A DNA stretch of 64,000 nucleotides from Burkholderia pyrrocinia (GTDB taxonomy: Bacteria; Pseudomonadota; Gammaproteobacteria; Burkholderiales; Burkholderiaceae), in the NCBI RefSeq assembly GCF_022809715.1, contig NZ_CP094460.1, positions 558,001 to 622,000 of the forward strand, read 5' to 3'. Shown one piece after another: positions 25,524-34,250 of the stretch (positions within the stretch are counted from its first letter, which is position 1; every line of letters begins with the position of its first letter). Below the pieces are notes generated by a model. The model did no database searches, was not told where the DNA came from, and worked only from the letters and a program-made list of their open reading frames with translations. A program made the translations under genes and the position numbers.

Positions 25524-26174
25524 TCAGTTCCAGCCGACCATGATCGCGCCCATCCCGACGAGCAGCCCGCCCGTCACGCGGTTCATCGCGCGCATCCGCG
25601 CCGGCCGTTGCAACGCGCGGCTCAGCCGGTGCGAGAACAGCGCCATCGACGCGACGCCGCCCGCGAACAGCAGCGCGAACGTCGCGGAGAGCAGCAGGTA
25701 TTGAAGGTTCAGGCTCCAGTCGGCATTCGGGCTGATGAACTGCGGAAAGAACGACGGAAAGAACAGCAGCGTCTTCGGATTCAGGCCCGACGTCGCGACG
25801 CCGCGCCAGAACAGCGCGCGTCCGGTGTCGGCGTCCTGCGGGACGATCGCGGCTCCGGCTTCCGCCGATGCGGCGGGCGCGTTGACCGGCGAGCGGCCGA
25901 GCCATTGCTTGGCACCGAGCCACACGAGATACGCGGCGCCGGCCCAGCGCAGCACGGTGAGCGCGTGCTCGTCGATATGAACCAGCGAATTCAGGCACAG
26001 CGCGGTCAGCGCGAGTTGCAGCAGCACGGCGAGCGTGCCGCCCCACACGCACGGCAGCGCGCGGCGCCAGCCGGCGCGCAGCGCCTGGTTCATCGTGAGC
26101 AGGTTGACGGGGCCGGGCGCGTAGATGAGAACGACGGAAGCAGCGAGGAACGACAGATAAAGCCTGAACGACAT
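25524..26174 (-). CDS. LysE/RhtB-family amino acid exporter
   Basis: 216-aa inner-membrane exporter with about six helices. The N-terminal VLIYAPGPVNLLTMNQ and the SGLNPKTLLFF motif identify the LysE family. The ATG at 26174 begins the first membrane helix; the frame extends 62 codons upstream into Arg/Pro-rich, non-membrane sequence. It is divergent from an Lrp/AsnC regulator 287 bp away, the usual arrangement in which the regulator senses the amino acid and switches on its exporter. Confidence 0.88.
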   Translation of the reverse strand: MSFRLYLSFLAASVVLIYAPGPVNLLTMNQALRAGWRRALPCVWGGTLAVLLQLALTALCLNSLVHIDEHALTVLRWAGAAYLVWLGAKQWLGRSPVNAPAASAEAGAAIVPQDADTGRALFWRGVATSGLNPKTLLFFPSFFPQFISPNADWSLNLQYLLLSATFALLFAGGVASMALFSHRLSRALQRPARMRAMNRVTGGLLVGMGAIMVGWN

Positions 26175-26461
26175 GACGGGAAGTGCGAGAACGGGGATGC
26201 AGGCACCGGCTCCGCACGCGGTCGGATAGGCGTGCGGGCGGCGGGGAATCGCATGCCTGCTTGTCCGGCACCGCAACTCGTGATTGCGGCCGTGCGTCCC
26301 GGTGCGAAGGGGTTGTCGCGGGGAGCGTGCCGGGCAACAGGCATGGAGAAAATGTATCAAGCGGGCCGGTTAAAAGGCTTCCTGTTTTCCAGTAAAACGG
26401 GCCTGAAACCGGAATCCTGTTCAGATAGAATGACGATTTTAAGTAGAAGATTCTTCTCGTC

Positions 26462-26944
26462 ATGGCTACCCGCGAACGCACGCCTAAAACGCTCGACAAT
26501 CAGGACCGCAAGATCCTTGGTGCATTGCAGAAAAATGCACGGCTGTCGAACGCCGAACTGGCCGAACAGATCGGCATGTCGACGACCGCGTGCTGGAACC
26601 GCACGCGGCAACTCGAAGTCGACGGCTACATCGACGGTTACGTCGCGCTGGTCAACCAGCGCATGCTCGGCTATGCGGACATCGTGATCCTCGAAGTCAC
26701 GCTCGATCGCCACGAAGACGACGCGCTCGCGCGTTTCGGCTCGGAACTGGCGGCGCTGCCGGAAGTGCTCGAGGCGTATCTGGTGTCGGGTGAATACGAC
26801 TACTGGATCAAGGTCGCCGTGGACGGCACGGCCGGCTACGAGCGGTTCCTGCGCGAAAAGCTGTACAAGATCTCGAGCATCCGTCACAGCCGCTCGATGT
26901 TCGCGTTGCGCTGCATGAAGGATGTGCCTTCGATCCAGGTGTGA
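26462..26944 (+). CDS. Lrp/AsnC-family transcriptional regulator
   Basis: 160-aa feast/famine regulator. The N-terminal winged helix (LDNQDRKILGALQKNARLS to STTACWNRTRQLE, residues 12-55) is followed by a RAM effector-binding domain (residues 75-150). Typical dimer and octamer core strands are readable (VLEAYLVSGEYDYWIKV). It is divergent from a LysE exporter and probably activates it in response to an amino acid. The intergenic region is AT-rich for this genome near 26395-26455, consistent with promoters there. Confidence 0.9.
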   Translation: MATRERTPKTLDNQDRKILGALQKNARLSNAELAEQIGMSTTACWNRTRQLEVDGYIDGYVALVNQRMLGYADIVILEVTLDRHEDDALARFGSELAALPEVLEAYLVSGEYDYWIKVAVDGTAGYERFLREKLYKISSIRHSRSMFALRCMKDVPSIQV

Positions 26945-26965
26945 GGGGGCGGAGAAGGAGGCGCG

Positions 26966-26985
26966 GCCGTCGTTGAAACGACGGC
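26966..26985 (+). terminator. hairpin after the Lrp gene
   Basis: Perfect 8-bp stem GCCGTCGT/ACGACGGC with a TGAA tetraloop, 21 bp after the stop codon. No T-run follows, so termination strength is uncertain. Confidence 0.4.
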
Positions 26986-27365
26986 GCATGCAACTGCGCG
27001 ATGGCGCGGAGAAATCCGGCGATCGGCCGCCAGGGAAGGCGTTCGGCGTGGAGCCGCGCGCGGGCAGACAAAACGGATGAATCTTCCGTCCGCAACGATC
27101 AGGCGCAATCGCGCGCCGACCGGATAACGGTAGCCCGTCCGGGCAACCGGCAGACAAAACCGCGCCGATACCGATCGGCACCGGACCTCAAAGCGATCTC
27201 GACGAGCTTCCGACGCGGGGAGCGCATTCGGCCGGAACAAGCCCGGCCTGTTTCCACACGACCTGCGCGGTATTCCGATGCCGGACGCAGCGGCCTTGCG
27301 GCGCGCGTCCCGGCAAGCGGATCAGGCAGGTTGTCGTGCCGCCGGCTCGCGGCCGGTCGTTCCGC
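26986..27365. other. gene-free stretch
   Basis: No frame here looks coding. A 12-bp direct repeat GGCAGACAAAAC occurs at 27063-27074 and 27149-27160, 86 bp apart. Otherwise I see only small GC inverted repeats of the size expected by chance in this composition. Confidence 0.5.
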
Positions 27366-27509
27366 TTAGCGCGGAAGGCGCGCGTGTGCTTCGGCGATGA
27401 CTTCGCAGTTCTCGAGGTGGAGCTGCCAGGCTTCTGCAAGCAGCTCGCCAACACGTGCGAGCCAGCCAGTGGATTGGGTGGAACGATCGGAGACATTAGA
27501 CGTTTGCAT
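27366..27509 (-). CDS. candidate 47-aa small protein
   Basis: Short frame starting MQTSNVSDRSTQSTGW and ending in an amphipathic, Glu/Ala/Leu-rich helix (residues about 18-45, with ELLAEAWQLHLENC) and a TAA stop. Codon third positions are G/C-rich like real genes here. There is only a weak ribosome-binding site (TGGGG). A longer in-frame ATG at 27554 would add 15 residues. It has the look of a small regulatory or toxin/antitoxin-like helix protein but no family is recognised. It sits alone between the Lrp gene and the duplicated IclR gene. Confidence 0.4.
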   Translation of the reverse strand: MQTSNVSDRSTQSTGWLARVGELLAEAWQLHLENCEVIAEAHARLPR

Positions 27510-27752
27510 GACGAAGCCCCATATAGGTGGCGAGTTAGGGATAACCCTAATCATAGCGAAACGTCACCGTCTTGTGAAATGCGATTTCGTTATATGAGAA
27601 TTACTGACAATTTGTGTTGCTGCTTCGCAACATGAATTGGAGCGGTCCGTCCGGTCGCGGATAGGCGCGACGAGGCCGCGGCAAGCACGGCCTTGCAAGG
27701 AGAAAGAGAGGGGAATCGAGCGACGGGGAGGAAGGCAGCGGCGACGCGCCGA

Positions 27753-29402
27753 TTACCGGCCGATCCACCCGAACCGCCACGACAGCCGCCGCGTCGCGGC
27801 GAGCAGCGTCTGCGCGAGGTCGCTGTCCGGCCCGCGCGGGAAGCCGCGCGACGAGCCGATGATCGCGATCACGAGCCGGATGCTGCCGGTGTGGTCGAAC
27901 ACGGGTGCGGCGACCGTCGCGATGCCCGGCACCGGCGCGTCGAACGCGAAATCGAGCGCGTCCGCGCGGATCGCCGCGAGCCGCGCGCGGAATGCGTCGT
28001 CGGCCTGCGCGGGGCCGCTGCCGGCGAGGCGTACGGGCTCGTCGGCGAGCAGGTCGGCCAGCACGTCGTCGGACATGCCGGCCGCGAAGATCCGCCCGAT
28101 CGCCGTATTGACGAGCGACATCACGGTGCCGACCTGCAGGCTCACGTGTTGCGGCCGCGCCGATTCCTCGAGGCGGATCACGGTCGGGCCGAGCGGCCCG
28201 AGCGTCGCGGCGGCCACGCTCATGTCGGTCGCGGCGGCCAGCGCGACGATCTCGGCTTCCGCATCGCGCGTCGGCGACACGCGCTGCATCGCGATCAGGC
28301 CTAGCGCTTGCCCGAGCGGGCCGCCGTCGAAGCAGCCGGCGTCGTCGCGGCTCAGCAGGCCGATCTTCTGCAGGCTGACGAGATGCGGAAACGCCTTTGC
28401 CGCCGGCATGCCGGCGGCCGCCGCGAGATCGCGCAGCGGCAGCGCACGGCCCGCCGATACCAGCGCGAGCAGTAGCTCGCCGGTACTGTCGAGCGCGTTG
28501 ATTCCGCGCTGCGCTTTCGCGTCGTCGGCCAGCGCGGGCGGCACGCGCGGTGCGCCCGCCGAGGGGGCGGGCGGCGGTTCCGAAACTGCCGCGCCGAGCG
28601 ACGCGGTAGCCTGCCGCGCCGCATCGCGCAACGCGGTCGCGATCGGGCCATCCCAGCCGACATCGATCGACCCGCTCGAACCGATCACCGTCAACGCGAG
28701 CTGCAGGCGCCCGTGCGCGTCGAATACCGGCACGCACATCGCGCTGACGCCGGGGCTCGGCCGGTCGACGCTGCGTTCGATACCGCGCGCGCGGATCGTG
28801 TCGAGCGCGGCCAGTTGCGCTCCGGCATCCTGCGCGGGTTGCGTGCCTTCGGCACCCGCGAGCGTGTCGCCCGCGCCGGCCTGGCTGGCCGCCATCGCGT
28901 CGAGTTGCGCGGGATCGCCGAACGCGCGGAACACGCGGCCCGTCGCCGTCGTGTCGAGCGACATCACCGAACCGACGTGCAGGTTCACGTGCAGCGGATA
29001 GCCGCCGTGCTCGATGCGCACGATCGTCGGGCCGAGCACGCCCGGCACCGACAGCGCGACGCTCAAGCCCACCGCTTCCGCGAGCCGCGCCGCGTGGGGC
29101 AGCGCCGCGCGGTAGGCCGGCTGGCGCTCGATCGACATCAGCCCCAGCCGCAGCGACAACGGGCCCGGCTCGTAATTTCCGGTGATCGCGTCGCGCTTCA
29201 CGAGCGCGAGCCGCGTCAGGCTGACGAGATAGGTGTGCGCCTGCGCGGTCGACAGGTCGGCTGCCGCGGCCAGCTCCGACAGGCCGAGCGGCTTGCGCCG
29301 GCGCGCGAGCGCGTCGAGCAGCCGGCCGCCGACCTCGACACTCTGGATCCCGCGCTGCGCCTTGGGCGGCGCATCGTCCGCGCTGACTTCGTGGTTCTGC
29401 AC
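27753..29402 (-). CDS. tandem (duplicated) IclR-family regulator
   Basis: 549-aa protein made of two complete IclR regulators in series. Repeat 1 runs about residues 16-272 (winged helix LLDALARRRKPLGLSELAAA, then the effector domain). A Pro/Ala linker (275-290) leads to repeat 2 at 297-549 (winged helix LLLALVSAGRALPLRDLAAA, then effector domain). Both begin KAQRGI and share matching landmarks: LVSL near the recognition helix, GP(L)..LGL, HV(N/S)L(H/Q)VG(S/T)VMSL and VIGSS. IclR proteins are normally about 250 aa. GTG 29402 is preferred, with GGAAG 8 bp upstream; the frame runs on upstream antisense to the next gene. It is divergent from the metallo-hydrolase/MFS pair, which it probably controls. 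Confidence 0.85.
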   Translation of the reverse strand: MQNHEVSADDAPPKAQRGIQSVEVGGRLLDALARRRKPLGLSELAAAADLSTAQAHTYLVSLTRLALVKRDAITGNYEPGPLSLRLGLMSIERQPAYRAALPHAARLAEAVGLSVALSVPGVLGPTIVRIEHGGYPLHVNLHVGSVMSLDTTATGRVFRAFGDPAQLDAMAASQAGAGDTLAGAEGTQPAQDAGAQLAALDTIRARGIERSVDRPSPGVSAMCVPVFDAHGRLQLALTVIGSSGSIDVGWDGPIATALRDAARQATASLGAAVSEPPPAPSAGAPRVPPALADDAKAQRGINALDSTGELLLALVSAGRALPLRDLAAAAGMPAAKAFPHLVSLQKIGLLSRDDAGCFDGGPLGQALGLIAMQRVSPTRDAEAEIVALAAATDMSVAAATLGPLGPTVIRLEESARPQHVSLQVGTVMSLVNTAIGRIFAAGMSDDVLADLLADEPVRLAGSGPAQADDAFRARLAAIRADALDFAFDAPVPGIATVAAPVFDHTGSIRLVIAIIGSSRGFPRGPDSDLAQTLLAATRRLSWRFGWIGR

Positions 29403-29498
29403 GCGATGAATCTTCCGTTGACGAAACCCCGCATGGTATCCGACGCCATTTATCGCGCCAGCCCGCAGGTTTACCCGTATTAGACAATAGCAAGCGAC

Positions 29499-29513
29499 TT
29501 TGTCATTGACAAA
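29499..29513. promoter_or_regulatory. palindromic operator between tandem IclR gene and metallo-hydrolase gene
   Basis: TTTGTCATTGACAAA, a perfect 15-bp dyad centred on T29506. A related half-site (TAGACAAT) lies about 18 bp to the left. The position, roughly midway between the two divergent starts, suits an IclR-type operator controlling both. Confidence 0.65.
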
Positions 29514-29579
29514 TAATCGATGCGAGAAGATGATCCGCTCACACCCCTCAACACATGGCTCGCCGCCACGGAACGCAAC

Positions 29580-30539
29580 ATGGCCAAAGCATTCGCCTCC
29601 CAAGCCGATCTGGAAGAGAAGAAAGTCACCTGGACGAAGCTGTCCGAGAACGCGTACGCGTACACCGCCGAGGGCGACCCGAACTCGGGCGTGATCATCG
29701 GCGACGACAGCGTGCTGATCGTCGACACGACCGCGACGCCCGCGATGGCGCAGGACCTGATCGCGAAGATCCGCAGCGTGACCGACAAGCCGATCAAGCA
29801 CGTGGTGCTGTCGCATTACCACGCGGTGCGCGTGCTCGGTGCGTCCGCGTATTTCGACGAAGGCGCGCAGCACGTGATCGCGAGCCGCGGCACGTACGAG
29901 ATGATCGTCGAGCGCGGCGAGGCCGACATGAAGTCGGAGATCGAGCGTTTCCCGCGCCTGTTCGCCGGCGTCGAGACGGTGCCCGGCCTGACCTGGCCGA
30001 CGCTCGTGTTCGAGCGCGAGATCACGCTGTTCCTCGGCAAGCTCGAAGTGAAGATCATGCATGTCGGCTCGGGCCACACGAAGGGCGACACGATCGTCTG
30101 GCTGCCGTCGCAGAAGGTGCTGTTCTCGGGCGACCTCGTCGAATACGACGCCGCGTGCTACTGCGGCGACGCGCAGCTCGAACAGTGGCCGGCCACGCTC
30201 GAGGCGCTGCGCGCGCTCGGCGCCGAGAAGCTCGTGCCGGGCCGCGGCCCCGCGCTGCTGAATCCGGCCGACGTGAACAAGGGCCTCGACTACACGAAGG
30301 ATTTCGTCACGACGCTGCTCGCGCAGGGCCGCAAGGCCGTGGAACGCAATCTCGACCTGAAGGCGTCGATGGCGCTCACGCGCGAAGCGATGGATCCGAA
30401 GTTCGGCCACGTGTTCATCTACGAGCACTGTTTGCCGTTCGACGTGTCGCGCGCGTTCGACGAGGCGAGCGGCATCAAGCATCCGCGCATCTGGACTGCG
30501 CAGCGCGACAAGGAAATGTGGGCCGCGCTGCAAGACTGA
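29580..30539 (+). CDS. MBL-fold metallo-hydrolase with altered zinc motif
   Basis: Metallo-beta-lactamase-fold protein (319 aa). The fold's strand-loop VLIVDTTATP and the HVGSGHTKGDTIVWL/LFSGDLVE segments (zinc-ligand His and bridging Asp) are normal. The first motif, canonically HxHxDH, reads His79-Tyr-His81-Ala-Val-Arg, so the Asp and second-site His are replaced by Val83 and Arg84; the second metal site should be weak or missing. ATG 29580 is chosen (GGAAC upstream, fold begins soon after); an ATG 20 codons earlier is in frame. It is followed 182 bp later by an MFS transporter, and both lie opposite the tandem IclR gene, suggesting uptake and hydrolysis of one unidentified compound, perhaps an ester or lactone. 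Confidence 0.85.
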   Translation: MAKAFASQADLEEKKVTWTKLSENAYAYTAEGDPNSGVIIGDDSVLIVDTTATPAMAQDLIAKIRSVTDKPIKHVVLSHYHAVRVLGASAYFDEGAQHVIASRGTYEMIVERGEADMKSEIERFPRLFAGVETVPGLTWPTLVFEREITLFLGKLEVKIMHVGSGHTKGDTIVWLPSQKVLFSGDLVEYDAACYCGDAQLEQWPATLEALRALGAEKLVPGRGPALLNPADVNKGLDYTKDFVTTLLAQGRKAVERNLDLKASMALTREAMDPKFGHVFIYEHCLPFDVSRAFDEASGIKHPRIWTAQRDKEMWAALQD

Positions 30540-30721
30540 GCGGCACACGGCGGCGGGGCGTTCGTCTGAACGCGTCGCCGTTTCCCTGAGGGCTGCGGGT
30601 TCCGCTGCGGCGTTGCGCCGTGGTTCCGGCAGCCATATCCGGTCTCACAAGAAAGCAGGGCGCATGCACGCCCTCGGAGACTGCTGCGCGCTCGAATCGC
30701 GCGGCCCGTTTGGAGAGAGAC

Positions 30722-32089
30722 ATGCCCCAATCGCTTCCCGCCGAAGCGACGCTCGCGTCCGCGAGCGCTTCGGTATCCTCATCGACGTCCGAATCCGGCG
30801 ACGCGCTGCTGTTCCGCAAGATCGCGTGGCGGATCGTCCCGTTCCTGTTCCTCTGCTACGTCGTGTCGTTCCTCGACCGCATCAACATCGGCTTCGCGCA
30901 GTTGCAGATGAAGCACGATCTCGGCTTCAGCGATGCGATGTACGGCCTCGGCGCCGCAGTGTTCTACGTCGGCTACGTGTTCTGCGAAGTGCCGAGCAAC
31001 CTGCTGCTCGCGCGTTTCGGCGCGCGCCGCACGTTCACGCGGATCATGCTGCTGTGGGGCATCGCGTCGACGGGGATGATGTTCGTGTCGCAGCCGTCGC
31101 ATTTCTACGTGCTGCGCTTCCTGCTCGGCGTGTTCGAAGCCGGTTTCTTCCCCGGCATCGTGCTGTACCTGACTTATTGGTTCCCCGCGAACCGGCGCGC
31201 GGCGGCGATCTCGGTGTTCTTCGCGGGCGTCGCGGTGGCCGGCGTGCTCGGCGGCCTGATGTCGGGCTGGATCATGCGCGACATGAGCGGCGTGCTCGGG
31301 CTGCACGGCTGGCAATGGATGTTCGCGATCGAGGGTGCACCGGCGATCCTGCTCGCGTTCGCCGCGTTCTCGTTCCTCGTCGACCGGCCGCAGGACGCCG
31401 CCTGGCTCACGGCCGATGAAAAGGCGCGCGTCGCCGCGCTGTGCGCGGACGGCCGCGGGCACGGCGGCGCGCACGACGGGCGCAGCCTCGTGGCTGCGCT
31501 CGCGAACCCGCGCGTGTACCTGTTCGCGTTCATCTATTTCTCGCTGACCTGCGCGTCGCTGACGCTCAACTTCTGGATGCCGCTGATGATTCGCGACTTC
31601 GGCGTGACCGACGTCGTTGCCGTGAGCCTCTTCACGGTCGTGCCGAATGCGGTCGGTGCGGTCGGGCTGATCCTGATCGCGCGCCGCTCGGACCGCACCG
31701 GCGAGCGCCGCAAGCACTTCGCGTGCTGCACCATCGGCGGCGGGCTCGCGCTCGCGGCGCTGACGCTGCATCTGCACAGCTTCGCGGCGATGCTCGCGTG
31801 CCTGTCGATCGCGGCGACGCTGATCTTCGCCGCGCTGCCGATCTTCTGGGCCGTGCCGACCCGCTACCTGTCGGGCAACGCGGCCGCGGCCGGGATCGCG
31901 CTGATCAGCAGCATCGGGATCACGAGCGGCATCGTCAGCCCGTGGGTGATCGGGATCATTCGCACGCGCACGGGCAGCATGGATCTCGCCGTGTACCTGC
32001 TGGCCGCGCTGCTGGTCGCCAGCGGTGTCGCGCTGATGCTCGGCGTGAAGGGCGAAGCCGCGCTCGTACGAGCGGAAGCACAACATTGA
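30722..32089 (+). CDS. MFS transporter, anion:cation symporter type
   Basis: 455-aa major facilitator with twelve predicted helices. The loop 2-3 signature is visible as LARFGARRTFTRI, and FLDRINIGFAQLQM in helix 1 is typical of the ACS family (carriers of organic acids such as hexuronates, phthalate and tartrate). The N-terminus is a Ser/Ala-rich cytoplasmic tail. ATG 30722 has GGAGAGAGA upstream; an earlier in-frame ATG would add 34 basic residues with no ribosome-binding site. Being downstream of the metallo-hydrolase gene, it probably imports that enzyme's substrate. Confidence 0.9.
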   Translation: MPQSLPAEATLASASASVSSSTSESGDALLFRKIAWRIVPFLFLCYVVSFLDRINIGFAQLQMKHDLGFSDAMYGLGAAVFYVGYVFCEVPSNLLLARFGARRTFTRIMLLWGIASTGMMFVSQPSHFYVLRFLLGVFEAGFFPGIVLYLTYWFPANRRAAAISVFFAGVAVAGVLGGLMSGWIMRDMSGVLGLHGWQWMFAIEGAPAILLAFAAFSFLVDRPQDAAWLTADEKARVAALCADGRGHGGAHDGRSLVAALANPRVYLFAFIYFSLTCASLTLNFWMPLMIRDFGVTDVVAVSLFTVVPNAVGAVGLILIARRSDRTGERRKHFACCTIGGGLALAALTLHLHSFAAMLACLSIAATLIFAALPIFWAVPTRYLSGNAAAAGIALISSIGITSGIVSPWVIGIIRTRTGSMDLAVYLLAALLVASGVALMLGVKGEAALVRAEAQH

Positions 32090-32162
32090 TCGTGAGGTCG
32101 GGCAATCGCGCGGCTGGTGTCGTTGCCGTCCGGTTCGACGCGGGTGGCCCGTACCGCTTCGA

Positions 32163-33965
32163 TTACGCCCGATACACCTCGATCCGGTTGCGGCCGCGAT
32201 CCTTCGCGAGATAGAGCGCCTTGTCGGCGCGCGACAGCGACTGGTACGCGCCGACATCCGACTCGCGCATCGCGTCGATGCCGATGCTGACGGTCAACTC
32301 GACCTGCTGATCCTCATGCATGAGCCGCGCCAGCATCGCGCGTTGCTGCAGGCGCCGCGCAAACGCGATCGCCGTATCGAGGTCCGATCCCGGCAGCACG
32401 ATCGCGAATTCCTCGCCGCCGATCCGGCCGACGATGCCGTCCGTCCCGGTTTCCGCGAGCAGCAGCCGCGCGAAATGGCGGAGCGCGCGGTCGCCGAACG
32501 GATGGCCCCAGCGGTCGTTCAGCGCCTTGAAGTGGTCGAGATCGAGCATCAGCACCGCGGCGGCCCGGCCGGTCGCGCGCACGCCGCGCAGCGCGGCTTC
32601 GCTTTGCCGCATGAACGCGTGGCGGTTCGACAGTTGCGTCAGGTGATCGGTCGTCGCCATCCGCTGCAGTTCGGCCTCGATGCGCTTGCGCTCGGTCGCA
32701 TCGGTGATGACGCCGTGCCACACGGTGCCGCCGTCGGCCATGCGTTGCGGGCGCGCATCGCCTTCGCGCCAACGCAGGCCCTGGCCGGGCAGCAGCACGC
32801 GATATTCGAGGCGCCACGGCGTCAGTCGCGCGGAAGACTCATGCAGCGATTGCCGATACGCGATCAGGTCGGCCGGATGGATCCGCGTCTCGACCGCCTC
32901 CGCGTTGCGGGCGATCTGCTCCGGTGTCAGTTCGTAGATGTCGCTGATACCCGCACTCGCATAGGTAAAGGTGCGGCGCCCGTCGGCCGCCTGCCGTAGC
33001 TGGAACACGAGCCCGGGAACCTGGTCGGTGAGATCCGTGACGAGCGCGGCCGAGTCGCGCAGCCGCGCGGCGAGTTCGCGCAGCGCCGTGATGTCGGTGG
33101 TCGTGCCGACCATGCGCAGCGCGCGGCCGTTGCCGTCGCGGCTGATCACCTTGCCGCGGCTGCGGATCCACTTGTACGTGCCGTCCTTGCAGCGGATGCG
33201 GTGCTCGACCTCGTAGCTGTCGGTCCGGCGCTCGAAGTGCGCGAGCATGGCCGCCTTCACGTCGTCGGCATCGTCCGGATGCAGCCGCTCGTACGCATCC
33301 TCGATCCGGCAGCTCAGCTCGTGCGGCGCGTAGCCGAGCATCGCCTTCCAGGTCGGCGAGTAATGGATCTCGCCGGTTTCCACGTTGCGATCCCACACGC
33401 CGGTGCCGCTTTCGGTCAGCGCGAGCGTCGTCAGCGTGCTGTGCTCCTCGACGATGCCGAGCCGTTCGCGCAACGCGGCTTCCGCGATGGCGCGAGCGAA
33501 CGCGCGTTCCGCGAGCGACGCGAGGTCGTGCAGGAATGCGCGCCGGGTGGCGTCGAGTGCCAGGCCGGTGTAGCTGGCGAGGCACAGCGCGCCGAGCGTG
33601 GTGCCGTCGGGCGCGGCCAGTTCGCAGGCTGCGACGACCTGCGGCGTGTGAAACGGGCCGTTGCCCACGTCGGGCACGACGAGCCGTCTGCCGGCAGGCG
33701 AATCTCGCTCGACGCCTGGCGGGAAGGTATCCGGCGGAAGCGTTGCGGGGAGCGTCCCATCGGACGCCAGCAAGCATTGCGCGCCGGCTTGGGCGCGCGC
33801 GACGAACGCGCCGGCCGTGCCGAAATGCGCGCGTGCCACGCGGCATACGGTTTCGAGTTCGGGGAGTGCCGGAAGATCCGGCGAACGGTCGGCCGAGATG
33901 CGCGGGGAAACAGGCGGGGAGACGGGCATGCTGCCGGTCTCGGTGGTGCACATACGAAGCCGCAT
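32163..33965 (-). CDS. diguanylate cyclase with GAF and PAS sensor domains
   Basis: Cytosolic c-di-GMP synthase (600 aa): GAF-like domain (about residues 40-175), two PAS/PAC repeats (about 190-310 and 315-430; note the PAC-type HRIRCKDGTYKWIRSRG), and a C-terminal GGDEF domain with an intact active site, GRIGGEEFAIVLPG. The inhibitory RxxD I-site is absent at the usual position (ETGTD there), so product feedback is not expected. No membrane helices. ATG 33965 follows GGAA at good spacing. It is a single-gene unit convergent with the MFS gene. Confidence 0.92.
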   Translation of the reverse strand: MRLRMCTTETGSMPVSPPVSPRISADRSPDLPALPELETVCRVARAHFGTAGAFVARAQAGAQCLLASDGTLPATLPPDTFPPGVERDSPAGRRLVVPDVGNGPFHTPQVVAACELAAPDGTTLGALCLASYTGLALDATRRAFLHDLASLAERAFARAIAEAALRERLGIVEEHSTLTTLALTESGTGVWDRNVETGEIHYSPTWKAMLGYAPHELSCRIEDAYERLHPDDADDVKAAMLAHFERRTDSYEVEHRIRCKDGTYKWIRSRGKVISRDGNGRALRMVGTTTDITALRELAARLRDSAALVTDLTDQVPGLVFQLRQAADGRRTFTYASAGISDIYELTPEQIARNAEAVETRIHPADLIAYRQSLHESSARLTPWRLEYRVLLPGQGLRWREGDARPQRMADGGTVWHGVITDATERKRIEAELQRMATTDHLTQLSNRHAFMRQSEAALRGVRATGRAAAVLMLDLDHFKALNDRWGHPFGDRALRHFARLLLAETGTDGIVGRIGGEEFAIVLPGSDLDTAIAFARRLQQRAMLARLMHEDQQVELTVSIGIDAMRESDVGAYQSLSRADKALYLAKDRGRNRIEVYRA

Positions 33966-34250
33966 GGTCGAATTCCGCAACGGTCGATTGCCCGGATGAT
34001 CGGACGGATTGCGCCCGATATGGCGCTGCTTCGGAGACTGCAGCGGTAGAGCTTACTGTTGCGAAAAGTACATGGCAAGCGCGCGGGAATCGGCGCTCGA
34101 CGACGCCTATTTGCGCCGCCGGGGAAAGAATCCCCGGCGGCATCGCGGCGCGCCGGCGCCGGGCTTTTCGTCAGACGAACGATCGCATCAACCCGCGTGC
34201 GGAAATGCGTCGCCGAACATCATCGGATCGGGGAGAAGCGGAAACAGGAA

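Noticed and set aside
29403..30548. N-terminal extension of the tandem IclR frame into the metallo-hydrolase gene
   Set aside because: It is antisense to a clear metallo-hydrolase; the IclR fold starts close to GTG 29402 with a ribosome-binding site.
32163..33965. Possible c-di-GMP inhibitory site in the diguanylate cyclase
   Set aside because: The RxxD pattern is not found at the expected spacing before GGEEF.
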